Below, in pieces: positions 48,988 to 57,736 of a stretch of 64,000 nt of DNA. Every line of letters starts with the position of its first letter. Positions within the stretch are counted from its first letter, which is position 1. Both the position numbers and the translations under genes were made by a program. Below the pieces are notes generated by a model. It was not told the origin of the DNA. It searched no databases and saw nothing but the letters and a program-made list of their open reading frames with translations. This DNA is from Streptomyces sp. NRRL F-2580 (GTDB lineage: Bacteria; Actinomycetota; Actinomycetes; Streptomycetales; Streptomycetaceae). Where the stretch lies: assembly GCF_000720115.1 (NCBI RefSeq), contig NZ_JOIR01000011.1, positions 310,001 through 374,000 on the forward strand, given 5' to 3'.

Positions 48988-50888
48988 TTACCATTCTCCT
49001 GATGACGGATGCCCGACAGATCCGTCAGCCACGTTTGTCTTTCCATGTCAGAGTTCGGCGTGTCGTTTTCCGAGGCGCGTACGAAGTCAACGATGTTTGC
49101 GACCTTTTTAAGGTTCGCAGGATCGGTTCGCAGCGACCTTCCGATTCGCTGGATGGTTTCCAGGTGGGCGCGTGCTGATGAAAACAGCACTACGGTGTTG
49201 AGGGAGCGGATGTCGATACCCTCGGACAAGCGATGGCAGGTGACCAAACACTGAAGATCACCCTGCGCGAACCGGTCTAGGGTGCTCGACTGTTCGTTAG
49301 TGAAGTAGCTGTGAAAGTCTGGCCTGTATTTATGAATGAGGTCGAGGACTTGTTGCCCGTACTCTTGTGTCTCCGTGAAGACGACGCATCTCTCCAGGAG
49401 TTCAGGGTGTACTGCTATGAAGTTATCGAACTCAGGAAGTTTGGCCTGGGAAGTTTTGTATACATTGGCCAGTTCAATTGCAACATCTTTTTCGCTCATC
49501 GGATCGCCTGCCGCTGCCCGCGCAGCCTTCTTGGCGTGAACATCCCGCAGGCGCTTTCGGTCATGCTGTGTGAGTTCGTAAGGCAACGGGAAGTAATTGA
49601 AGGGAGCAAGGATCCCGCGCTGAATTGCCTTGTCTAGGCCGAACTCCATGAGTACGGGGCCTACGTGTTCCTCAATGAAGGCGTTGCCAGCGTCATCGTA
49701 TTCCCGGTCTGGCGTGGCGCTCAATCCCAGCCGGTACCTGATTGGATCGGACAATCCGGCGAGGCGTTGCGTTGTGCCGGCACTGCCTAGCCCATGAACC
49801 TCGTCATGTACCAGCAGGGTTCGTTGGGCACGCTGTGAGGAGAGCTTGCGAAGAGCCGCTGCCAGCGGATCGCGCGTCGGTCCTTTGTCGCGAGAGACCA
49901 GCAGGATGCGGTCCTTCGTTTCGAGGGAGTAAGCCTGTAGATCCTTATGTGATCCGAAGTCTCTATACAGTCGGACCTGGCGGGGAAGGTCCCGCTGGGC
50001 TTGCAGGAGTTCTGTATGCCACTGTTTGAGTAGGTCGGTTCCTTGCATGGCTATGATGACGTTGTCGATCCGGCCCATTGCGAACAGCGCCTTCATGATC
50101 TTCAAGGCCGTTCGAGTCTTGCCCGTCCCCGTCGCCATATTGAGGACGCCGCGCTCCGCTGTGAGGAAGGCTTTGAGCGCCTCATCCTGGTGGCGCCACT
50201 TATTGCTTCGTGGCTGCTGCGTGCGCGTGTTAGCTCGGTAGGTCTGCAGGAGCCGCTGCTTGGCTGCCTCGGGGAACGAGTACACCTCGACGCCGATGTC
50301 GGTGCCGGTCCATACCTGGTCGAAATGTTGCCGCTTGCGTGCTGCCCGCACAGGTGACTCCCATGCTGGGTAGACGTCTATGCACTCGCGGTTGTTCTCG
50401 AACGCGTTCCGTGACTCGTTCGATGACCCGCTGAACGCAACATACTCGCCGTCCGTGTCCTCGAAGACCCCGATCTTTTCGTGGTAGATGCCGGACCCGT
50501 GCTTTGGAACCGCGATCCGAATCTCCAGTCGTTCCAATTCAAGTAGGCGGCTGAGCCGTGCGACGCCGTCGCCGACACCGTCTGCGAACTCTTCAGAGAC
50601 GATCTGCTCCAGTCGCTCGGCGCAGATCGTTTCCTTGGACGTACCGTTGGCTATCGCGTTGAGATCGGCTTCAGTGAGCTCGACACTCGTGACCAGGCGG
50701 ATCTTGCCGTCATTGAGGACGAACTCACCTAGAGGGGACCCGAAGGACTCCAGAGCAGTGCTCGAGAAGTAGCCGACTGCCCGCCAGTAGGTGCTCGCCT
50801 CGCGCAGGGCCGGGCGAAAGAACTCCTCGACGAGGTTGTTGTATCCGGATCTGTAGTCTTCCTGATACCGGAGGTTCCTCAAAGCCAC
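48984..50888 (-). CDS. SF2 helicase with N-terminal phospholipase D-like nuclease domain
   Basis: 634 aa from the GTG at 50888. The N-terminal PLD domain shows HEK (136-138) in YHEKIGVFED and SGSSNES (153-159), the HxK...S..N half-site of bacterial PLD nucleases. The SF2 motor follows: Walker A MATGTGKTRTA (251-261), DEVH in LLVHDEVHGLG, LGLSATPDREYD, and motif VI IQRIGRSLRTD. Such proteins unwind and cut DNA in restriction and defence systems. First gene of the operon; expression signals upstream are not obvious. Base composition is lower in GC than the dnd genes, suggesting separate acquisition. Confidence 0.88.
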   Translation of the reverse strand: MALRNLRYQEDYRSGYNNLVEEFFRPALREASTYWRAVGYFSSTALESFGSPLGEFVLNDGKIRLVTSVELTEADLNAIANGTSKETICAERLEQIVSEEFADGVGDGVARLSRLLELERLEIRIAVPKHGSGIYHEKIGVFEDTDGEYVAFSGSSNESRNAFENNRECIDVYPAWESPVRAARKRQHFDQVWTGTDIGVEVYSFPEAAKQRLLQTYRANTRTQQPRSNKWRHQDEALKAFLTAERGVLNMATGTGKTRTALKIMKALFAMGRIDNVIIAMQGTDLLKQWHTELLQAQRDLPRQVRLYRDFGSHKDLQAYSLETKDRILLVSRDKGPTRDPLAAALRKLSSQRAQRTLLVHDEVHGLGSAGTTQRLAGLSDPIRYRLGLSATPDREYDDAGNAFIEEHVGPVLMEFGLDKAIQRGILAPFNYFPLPYELTQHDRKRLRDVHAKKAARAAAGDPMSEKDVAIELANVYKTSQAKLPEFDNFIAVHPELLERCVVFTETQEYGQQVLDLIHKYRPDFHSYFTNEQSSTLDRFAQGDLQCLVTCHRLSEGIDIRSLNTVVLFSSARAHLETIQRIGRSLRTDPANLKKVANIVDFVRASENDTPNSDMERQTWLTDLSGIRHQENGK

Positions 50889-51559
50889 GGAGATGAGACT
50901 CCCTTCAGATGCGCTTGCATCAGCACCACTGGCGGTTCCTCCATCCGCAAGGCTTGCGGGTCAAAGCATGCCAGGACCTGCTGCGCCGTGTTGGGCGACG
51001 GACAAGCATTCTCTCGTGAACGCGGCTGAGTTGGCGCGCCCGGTTGAGGAATGTGGCCTTCCGTCAGCCAGGACACCGACCGCTGCCGCGTTCGACAGGC
51101 TCTCGCGCCTGGGCGAGGCCCGCGAACGCCGACCCCGAGTGGCGTGCCCTGGTGGAGGCCAGCGACGAACTGGCCTGCCACGTCTACCTGGTGGACAAGG
51201 CCAAGGAGGAGGCCCCCGTCCCGGCCACTGTGGAGGGCCTGGAGCGCCTCTTGGCGGCCCCCGCAGGAGGAGAAGGTCGTCCGCTCACCAGGAGTCGCGG
51301 AAGGCCCAGAAGCCCACGCTGAGCCAGCCGGCCAGCCCCTCCATCCTCTCGGAGGGCGGAAGTGGACCGCCTGCGGATCTGGCAGCCCAAGCCCGAGGCG
51401 CTGGCCGCGATGAAGGCCCGTCTCGGCCTCTCCGCGACCGGCCGATCCCGAGATTCCCCCACAGGGAGCCCGTCACCGCCACGGCAGGATGTCGGGGTCT
51501 TCCTCCCGGGCGTGGTGGATGATGACCCCTTAGCGCTTGCCGACGAGGGGGTAACGGCG
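50889..51559 (+). pseudogene. Decayed coding DNA before the DUF6221 gene
   Basis: Protein-like pieces appear in different plus-strand frames, for example ADPEWRALVEASDELACHVY followed by LVDKAKEEAPVPATVEGLER (about 51,124-51,255) and VDRLRIWQPKPEALAAMKAR (about 51,359-51,420), with shifts between them. This is what a small gene looks like after frameshifts. The family cannot be named with confidence. The stretch separates the low-GC helicase operon from the next gene and contains a run of degenerate GC-rich DNA. Confidence 0.4.
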
Positions 51560-51961
51560 ATGAGACGAGGCGACTTTCCGGTCATGATGGAGTTCTTCCG
51601 GGCCCGTCTGCGTGAGGATGAAACTGCTGCTCGCGCAGTGAAGCCCGGCAAGGATGAGGGCACGGCAAGGTTGCAGGCCCGGGTCCTCGCCGACGTCGCC
51701 GCCAAGCGCCGGCTCATGCACTGGGTGGAGGAGTATCCGCGGAAGGCGGAGGACAAGGGCTCCGCCTTCTTGGAGAGGGTGGTCGCCAGAACTTCGCTGA
51801 GCCTTCGTAGCCCGGTGATCTACGAACTCGTTGCGGCGTATGCCGACCACCCCGACTTCCGGCCCGAGTGGCTGCCGATCGAGGGCGAGCAGGAGTTGGA
51901 TGAGGAGTGCGAGGCCGGCGCGTACGAGAGCAGCGCCCGCAGGCGGGGCCGCACCGTCTGA
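51560..51961 (+). CDS. DUF6221 family protein
   Basis: 133 aa from the ATG at 51560, with GAGGGGG 7 bases upstream. The core VMMEFFRARLREDETAARAV then ARLQARVLADVAAKRRLMHW and the end VAAYADHPDFRPEWLP match the DUF6221 pattern (FLRARLDEDE...AKRRI...YADHPDYREEW), common in Streptomyces phages and integrative elements. Function unknown. The C-terminal tail after EWLP is acidic and variable. Confidence 0.75.
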   Translation: MRRGDFPVMMEFFRARLREDETAARAVKPGKDEGTARLQARVLADVAAKRRLMHWVEEYPRKAEDKGSAFLERVVARTSLSLRSPVIYELVAAYADHPDFRPEWLPIEGEQELDEECEAGAYESSARRRGRTV

Positions 51962-52197
51962 CCCGCAGAGGTACGAGGGCCCGTCACTGGGCCTTTTCAC
52001 TGGGGCCATTGATCGAGTGACGCCGACGGAGTGGGTTGGGGCGTGCAACGGACGGGGCTCCCGTGCCGTTGAGGGAGGTATTCGCCGGATCACGTGGTGT
52101 CGGAAGCAGGACCTCCTTGCTCAGACCCGCAAGGTGACCGAGCAGGTATGGGTGAATCTGGAGAAGGTCGGCTTCAAGGGGGCGTGATGGCTGGGTC

Positions 52198-52797
52198 TCA
52201 TGGTCGTGAGCGGCACTGGGCGTCACGTGTGAAGGGATGACACTCGCGCCCGGTTACCACGCACACCTGAGGGGGTCTGCCGCGGTACTCAGCCATCCGG
52301 GCTGCATGCTCGGCGCGGATCATTTCTTCTGTTTCGGCAAGGCTGGTGAGGCCGAAACCTTCGCTGCTTACCGCTCGCGCGACTTGGCGGATCGTCATGA
52401 AGGCGAGTTCTGGGAGCGGCTCGTCGAGCTGATCCCATGCGGCGTCCTTCCGCGCGGCTCGAGTACCGAGATTCTTGGCTGCGGGCTTTGACGCGTGGTC
52501 GTGCGCGCGCTCGCGAAGGATCTGCTCGCTGGCCCGGTCGACTGAACCGGCGACCGAGACGCCCCGAGCACCCGAGAAGAACCCGTGGTCGGCCTGTGCC
52601 ATACACATCCGGGCGGCGATACTCACTTCGCGGAGTTGATTGATCAGGGCCTCCAGCTCTTCAACGGAGCGTCCACCGGGGGAGTGGGCATGCTCAGCAG
52701 CCAGGCGAGAGGGCAGAAAGTCGCGGAGAACCGCCGCCTTCACCATCACTTCGGCCGCGCCCCGGATCGCGACCCCGTAGGGAACGATGTCAGCCAT
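52198..52797 (-). CDS. Hypothetical protein, about 199 aa
   Basis: I use the ATG at 52797, though a GTG at 52830 is possible; neither has a strong ribosome site. The N-terminal half is helical (MADIVPYGVAIRGAAEVMVK, VEELEALINQLREVSIAARM); the C-terminal half (ELAFMTIRQVARAVSSEGFG then LTSLAETEEMIRAEHAARMA) could hold an HTH. Ends in CVVTGRECHPFTRDAQCRSR with three cysteines. No family is recognised. It lies alone between the DUF6221 gene and the nuclease-STAND gene. Confidence 0.5.
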   Translation of the reverse strand: MADIVPYGVAIRGAAEVMVKAAVLRDFLPSRLAAEHAHSPGGRSVEELEALINQLREVSIAARMCMAQADHGFFSGARGVSVAGSVDRASEQILRERAHDHASKPAAKNLGTRAARKDAAWDQLDEPLPELAFMTIRQVARAVSSEGFGLTSLAETEEMIRAEHAARMAEYRGRPPQVCVVTGRECHPFTRDAQCRSRP

Positions 52798-53026
52798 GAA
52801 GTCAGGATGCGCTAGACGGCCGTACGGCACACTGGGCTGCGAGGAAGCTGGTTCATTGAAGCCGCCGCAGGGCTATCCTGTGCGGCTCATTCGTTCGGCT
52901 AGGTGATGTACAGAGTGCCTCGGGTACGGGCACATAAGTGCCGAGGCCACCATCACGAGCCGATTACACCGCGTTCTGCTCACGAACCTACGTGCTGTGG
53001 GTGAGTCCGACCGGGAGGGCTCCCCA

Positions 53027-55303
53027 TTAGGCGTCCGGCTCCTCAGGGGAGCCAAGTCTCCCCAACAACTCGGTGACTAGGGCGTCGTCACGACCGAATC
53101 CGGGCTGCAGCAACCAGCGGATGTCTACTTCAAGGGGAGGCGCCGCGGGTTGCTCTGCAGCACGCCGGGCATCGTCGAACCTTGCCACCGCGATCGACGC
53201 AGCGGCAATTTCGGGCCGCTCGGATTCTTCGTCACCAATAAATCGGAGAAGCTCACGCATCCTGTCGATATAGTACGGGTTGTCGCCGCTTTCGTCATGC
53301 GTGACGAGATTGCGGAGATCTTCGAGTGCGCCACGCATCAGCTGTTCCCGCGCATCGCCCGTGGGAAGCCCGGCGGATAGTTCTTCCAAGAAGCCATGCA
53401 GCTCAACCAGCATAAAAGCATCCGCGTCCTCTTCGGGATGCATTAGGTCGGTTCGGATTCCCTCGGACACGCGGTCGCGGAACTGTTTGACTCGGTCCCC
53501 GGATACCAAAGTACTTCCACTCAGCGCATGCGAAAGACTCACCATGTGCGAATGATGTTCGTAGGGCGTTAGGTAATATTCTGTGGCCTCCAATGTAAAA
53601 GTTGCGAGCGGGATGGAACCCAGCGTCTCAGCCGTCTCAAGAGCCCATTCCAGATGGCTGGCCCGGGATTCATCCTCCTCCGAGAGAGACGTGTCCACGC
53701 AGTCGATCGTGTTGCGGACTGCATCAACCAGGCACTGCGGGTGCGCCTTGAGCTGGGCAAGGATTCCGATGCCATCGGCCATCTCCGCTGCGGCGACAAG
53801 GCTGTGGACCTGCCTCGGCTCGACGCATGCAGCCAACAGCTCCCGGATCCGCACTCGATCGGCGTGGAGGTGGTAGCGCATATAGTCGTTGATTGACGGG
53901 TTATGAGGATATACCGCACCGTCATCAAGGCGCAGCATGGTCCCCTCCAGTAGTTGTAGCGCCTTGCGGAAGGTCCGACCGTCAGCTGTCGCGCCGAGGG
54001 CGCGACGATAGCGCGACCACGACTCCTCCAGGGTGTTCAGCTCTGCGGACTGAAACGTAAAGAGGACTTCCAGTAGATGAATCCCTTCGTCCGGAACCTC
54101 GTTTTCAACTATGCGTTCCCACACGCGCCGGGGATCCGTAAGGTTCTCCATCATCGTGGTGATCGCATCGCCACCGCCCTTTGCGCGGGGCGCGAGTCGC
54201 AGAGTCTCTTCAATCAGGCGTGGATTGAAGTTGTTGTGCTGGACGATCGGTCTCCAGGCCGCCGGGTCGGCGAATCTGGCCTTCTGATCGGGTGACAAAG
54301 AGGACCGGCGGACGTGGTTGTAGAGAATCTCGCCGCGCACCCCGAGACTCAGATCATTGAGGCAGACGACTGTGAGGGCACTTGATATCTCGGGATACGT
54401 GAGTCGGTCGTGTCTGAGGCGGGCGTGTTCGAGGATGTAGTCGCGGGTCGTCATGATCAGAGCCTTAAGGGGCGAGCGCTGGATTTCGTCGATGACCGAA
54501 AGGATCCTGGAGTCCTCGTTCTTGTTGAGTGAGGACTCCAGGGTGGTCTGGCCAAGGAAATCGTCGTAGAGAAAGACCTGCGGTACTGTCTCGTCCCACA
54601 GGTCAGTGATCTCCTTGATGTCGCTGGATACTTCATGCAGCTCGTAGCCCTGGTCCATCAGCCAGCAAGCCAGCATGAGGGCGTTCGTCGTCTTCCCCAC
54701 GCCAGGTACCCCCGCGATGACACAGACGCGTTGCTCGCTCAGGACCTCCTTGGCACGTTCGAAGCCCTCATGGGGGACGAAGCTCTCGGCGCTTCTGATT
54801 AGGCGTCGGCGTAGCCAGGAGGACTGGAGATGCTTACCTTGGTGCAGCACAGTCCTCAGGATTGCCGTGCTGCTCAACCAGAGTCGAAAATGGCGCCGGA
54901 CCAGCTCCGGGCGACTCCCAAGCTCCGCAACGATGCTCTCCAGGCCGTGAATGTCGCCAGCGCCTCGAATGTAGGGGTGGAAGGCTGCCCGCAACTTTTC
55001 CTTGCCGTCCACAGTGAGTCCCACGCTGGTGGCGATGACATACCGGTCCGGTTTCAGCTCGATGACCTTGGGCAGTTCGTGCTTGATCAGGTGTCGTGTC
55101 AACTGAGCCTGGCTGCCACGAGGCCAGTGCTTGCACTGCACGATGGTCGTCGTTCCATCGTTGGCAACGTGCCGCAGGTCGATTCCGTGATCGCGGCCGC
55201 GCGGGAAGATCTCGAGCGGCACGCCAAGCATGTCGCCGAACAGGTCGCGGCAGACCACCTCAAAGTCATGGTCCGTCAGTCGCCCTACGTCGAAAGAGTC
55301 CAT
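53027..55303 (-). CDS. Restriction endonuclease-STAND NTPase fusion (nSTAND3-like)
   Basis: 758 aa from the ATG at 55303. An N-terminal PD-(D/E)xK nuclease domain shows Glu15 (DHDFEVVCRDLFG), Asp42 (GRDHGIDLRH) and QCK (57-59 in IVQCKHW). A STAND NTPase follows, with Walker A AGVPGVGKTTNA near residue 195, Walker B QVFLYDDFLGQ and the sensor-like LKALIMTTRDYIL. The C-terminal 300 residues are helical repeats that would sense a target. Such fusions act as phage sensors that activate a nuclease (Avs-like and other STAND defence proteins). It stands alone and is the last defence gene before the attachment end. Confidence 0.85.
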   Translation of the reverse strand: MDSFDVGRLTDHDFEVVCRDLFGDMLGVPLEIFPRGRDHGIDLRHVANDGTTTIVQCKHWPRGSQAQLTRHLIKHELPKVIELKPDRYVIATSVGLTVDGKEKLRAAFHPYIRGAGDIHGLESIVAELGSRPELVRRHFRLWLSSTAILRTVLHQGKHLQSSWLRRRLIRSAESFVPHEGFERAKEVLSEQRVCVIAGVPGVGKTTNALMLACWLMDQGYELHEVSSDIKEITDLWDETVPQVFLYDDFLGQTTLESSLNKNEDSRILSVIDEIQRSPLKALIMTTRDYILEHARLRHDRLTYPEISSALTVVCLNDLSLGVRGEILYNHVRRSSLSPDQKARFADPAAWRPIVQHNNFNPRLIEETLRLAPRAKGGGDAITTMMENLTDPRRVWERIVENEVPDEGIHLLEVLFTFQSAELNTLEESWSRYRRALGATADGRTFRKALQLLEGTMLRLDDGAVYPHNPSINDYMRYHLHADRVRIRELLAACVEPRQVHSLVAAAEMADGIGILAQLKAHPQCLVDAVRNTIDCVDTSLSEEDESRASHLEWALETAETLGSIPLATFTLEATEYYLTPYEHHSHMVSLSHALSGSTLVSGDRVKQFRDRVSEGIRTDLMHPEEDADAFMLVELHGFLEELSAGLPTGDAREQLMRGALEDLRNLVTHDESGDNPYYIDRMRELLRFIGDEESERPEIAAASIAVARFDDARRAAEQPAAPPLEVDIRWLLQPGFGRDDALVTELLGRLGSPEEPDA

Positions 55304-56232
55304 GCCGCCCTCGCCCAGATCAGACAGATACCACTCACGGGGCCATTCTGCCTTCGGGTGAGTGCGCCGCCGGAGGGAGATCACCGCATAGCGTGATCAG
55401 GGCGGGTGGCGTCCGTGCCGGACGACGCTCAGCGGCCCGGCCGGCGCCACCGCAGTTTCGCCCCGTCGAGCCTCCCCTACTGCATGGACGGCAGACGTCG
55501 ACTGACTGGGGCACCGTACGACGGCCGCGTCCAGACCACCTCGACACGAGAAGAAGGGCTTTGACGGAAACAGGGTGCTCGATGGTGGGCACAGTGACAG
55601 GGGCGTACGTGCGGCATCCGGCACGGCCGAAAAGACAGCGACATGGCTGAATTCAGCCTATCGGTTGGGTAGTGGCAGTTTCGTTTCTCGGGCCACCGCT
55701 GGGCGGCGCTTCCGCGTGCCGTGGTCTGGCGGAGATGGGTGGGGAGCGACTGCTGGGGCAGAGGGTTCCGTCGCTCTAGCTGATCCTGTTGACTGTGACG
55801 CAGATCCCGCCGAATCGGTTGGCCGCGCACCCGCAGCCTGACCTAGAACCGTGAACCTATGCGGTCACGGAACTAGGCAAACCGGACGGAAGTACCGGGG
55901 GCTGCGGCCGGCAGCGGGGCCAGGGCGTTCTCACCGTCAATCTGAGGCTGTCCTCGGCCACGGACGGCGTTACGCAAAGTGACGGTGCGCGAGGCGGCCT
56001 TGTGCCAAGGCGTGGGGAACCGTAGCAACTCGTGCGGTGCTTCGGGGATGCTAGCTAGCCGGAAGAGCCGTCGTGAGCTTCGCGGGCGCGGTAGAAGTGC
56101 GGGACGCCGGGAAGTCGGTGTGGCGAACGCCTAACGACCCTCGATGGAGCAGGATCGAGGAGGATGTAGCCGGACGGAAACGGATAGATATGTCCGATCC
56201 TTCGGCATCTTCGCAGGTGAGACGCGTCACTG
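55304..56232. other. Terminal region of the element, no supported gene
   Basis: About 900 bases between the nuclease-STAND start and the tRNA fragment. No ORF has family resemblance. Short repeated words near the end (ACCGGACGGAA at about 55,880, GCCGGACGGAA at about 56,169 and a CGGAC/GTCCG inverted pair at about 56,170-56,206) could be recombinase arm sites. No integrase, intact or broken, is recognisable. Confidence 0.4.
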
Positions 56233-56259
56233 AAATGGGTTCGAGTCCCACCCGCCCCA
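56233..56259 (+). other. 3' tRNA fragment, probable attachment site at the element end
   Basis: The sequence contains a T-loop GGGTTCGAGTCCCA followed by an acceptor-strand CCGCCCC and A, the 3' end of a tRNA gene. The 5' part is absent: upstream bases do not form D- or anticodon arms, and no GGGGCGG partner lies within 100 bases. This is the usual result when an integrative element inserts at the 3' end of a tRNA gene and leaves a duplicate of that end at the far side. The tRNA type cannot be told. Confidence 0.7.
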
Positions 56260-56264
56260 CTGCG

Positions 56265-56298
56265 AGCCGCAGGTGCAGAAACGATCGCACCTGCGGCT
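56265..56298. terminator. Hairpin just after the tRNA fragment
   Basis: AGCCGCAGGTGC (56265-56276) pairs with 56287-56298 over 12 bp with a 10-base loop. This is the position of a natural tRNA terminator and supports the idea that everything to the right is original chromosome. Confidence 0.65.
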
Positions 56299-56364
56299 TC
56301 GGCGTGTTGTGGGTCACTTCGGGATTCCTGCGGGCCTGGGCGGGCCCTCCCGGGCGGGTCCGGG

Positions 56365-57522
56365 CTAGAAGTCCTCCGTTTCGTCCGCGAGGTGGCGCAG
56401 TACGTCCGTCAGGTCCTGGCGGCGGGCGAAGGCCACGCGTTGGCGGTGGGCGCCCGAGCCGTCGCGCAGGAGGCCCGCCAGGGTCTTGGCCGCGTGGTCG
56501 AGGTCGCCGGCGGCGGCCAGGTCCGGTGCGACCAGGTCCAGCAGTGCCTCCGCGAGGTCGGCCGCGGGGAGTTCCGTACCCGTGTACGGGTCGAGCCCGA
56601 AGCCCTCCAGTCCGTCATGCGCCGCCCGCCAGCGGGCGAGGCGCAGTACGTCGTCCCGTACGGCCGGTTCGGGGCGCCGCTCCTCGATCTCGCGCAGGGC
56701 CGTGGAGACCAGCGCGCGGGCCAGTTCGGCCTGGAGGATCGCCGAGTCGATGTCCGGGGACATGTCGGGCGCCCGGATCTCCAGCGTCGGCCAGTGCCCG
56801 GACGGGCGGAGGTCCCAATAGACCATCTTGGTGTCCAGGGCCGCCCCGGAGTCGAGCAGCGTCTGCACCGAACGCCGGAAGTGGGCGGCCGACGTGAAGT
56901 GCGGCGGCAGCCCCGCCGAGGGCCAGCCGGACCAGGCCATCGCCCGCCAGCTGGCATGCCCCGTGTCACGGCCGCCCCAGAACGGCGAGTTGGCCGCCAG
57001 GGCGATCAGCGTGGGCAGCCACGGTCTGATCCGGTTGGACACCGCCACGGCGGTGTCCACGTCGAGCGTGCCGATGTGGATGTGCCGGCCGCAGCTGACC
57101 AGGGTGTCGGTGAGCGCGCCGAAGCGGCGGTGCTGCTCGCGCTGGCGCGGCTCGTCGTCGGTCAGGTGCAGCGGCCCCTCCACGGCAACCACCGGCGAGG
57201 GAGCGGCCAGCAGCCGGCAGCCGTGGGCGCGGGCCGCCCGGCCGAGGGTGCGCCGCAGGGCGGCCAGTTCGGTGCGCAGCGCGGCCGCGGAATGGGCTAT
57301 CGGGGTGGAGATCTCCACCTGGTAGCGGGTGCCCTCGGGGTGCAGCTCGCCCGGCAGCCCGTCGGCCGTCGCGAGGACCAGCGGGGCGGCGGGGACCACC
57401 CGGAAGGTACGGGCGTCGACGAGCAGGAACTCCTCCTCGACGCCGACGGTGAGGGGGACGGCGGGGCGCACCGTTTTCTGCGTCGTGCCGGTGCTCGTGG
57501 TGCTGTTGCCAGGTTCGATCAC
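56365..57522 (-). CDS. YbdK-type carboxylate-amine ligase (glutamate-cysteine ligase family 2)
   Basis: 385 aa from the GTG at 57522. The family signature is strong: TVGVEEEFLLVDARTFRVVP at the start, then YQVEISTPIA, CGRHIHIGTLD, NRIRPWLPTLIALAANSPFW, GRDTGHASWRAM and TKMVYWDLRPSGHWPTLEIR. These enzymes join amine and carboxylate with ATP; the E. coli member has weak glutamate-cysteine ligase activity, and the true substrate in Streptomyces is not certain. Divergent from the MFS gene. It is the first chromosomal gene past the attachment fragment. Confidence 0.92.
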   Translation of the reverse strand: MIEPGNSTTSTGTTQKTVRPAVPLTVGVEEEFLLVDARTFRVVPAAPLVLATADGLPGELHPEGTRYQVEISTPIAHSAAALRTELAALRRTLGRAARAHGCRLLAAPSPVVAVEGPLHLTDDEPRQREQHRRFGALTDTLVSCGRHIHIGTLDVDTAVAVSNRIRPWLPTLIALAANSPFWGGRDTGHASWRAMAWSGWPSAGLPPHFTSAAHFRRSVQTLLDSGAALDTKMVYWDLRPSGHWPTLEIRAPDMSPDIDSAILQAELARALVSTALREIEERRPEPAVRDDVLRLARWRAAHDGLEGFGLDPYTGTELPAADLAEALLDLVAPDLAAAGDLDHAAKTLAGLLRDGSGAHRQRVAFARRQDLTDVLRHLADETEDF

Positions 57523-57736
57523 TACGCCTCCCTGGACATACGAGTCTTTTCATCATGAGCTGAACACGAGGTGGGGAGCGCACGTCGATTCAGTCAAATG
57601 TCCGGTGATAGTGGCGAGTTACCGGCAAGACGCCATCCGCGGCGGGACCGCGGGGCCGGATGGGGCGACTGTTGCCGGTGTGTGAGCCACGCGATAACCC
57701 CTCGGGGCGCCGAACGGCCGCCGGTTAGGATCCCCT

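Noticed and set aside
56150..56259. Complete tRNA gene
   Set aside because: Only T-arm and acceptor strand are present; no D-arm, anticodon arm or 5' acceptor strand upstream.
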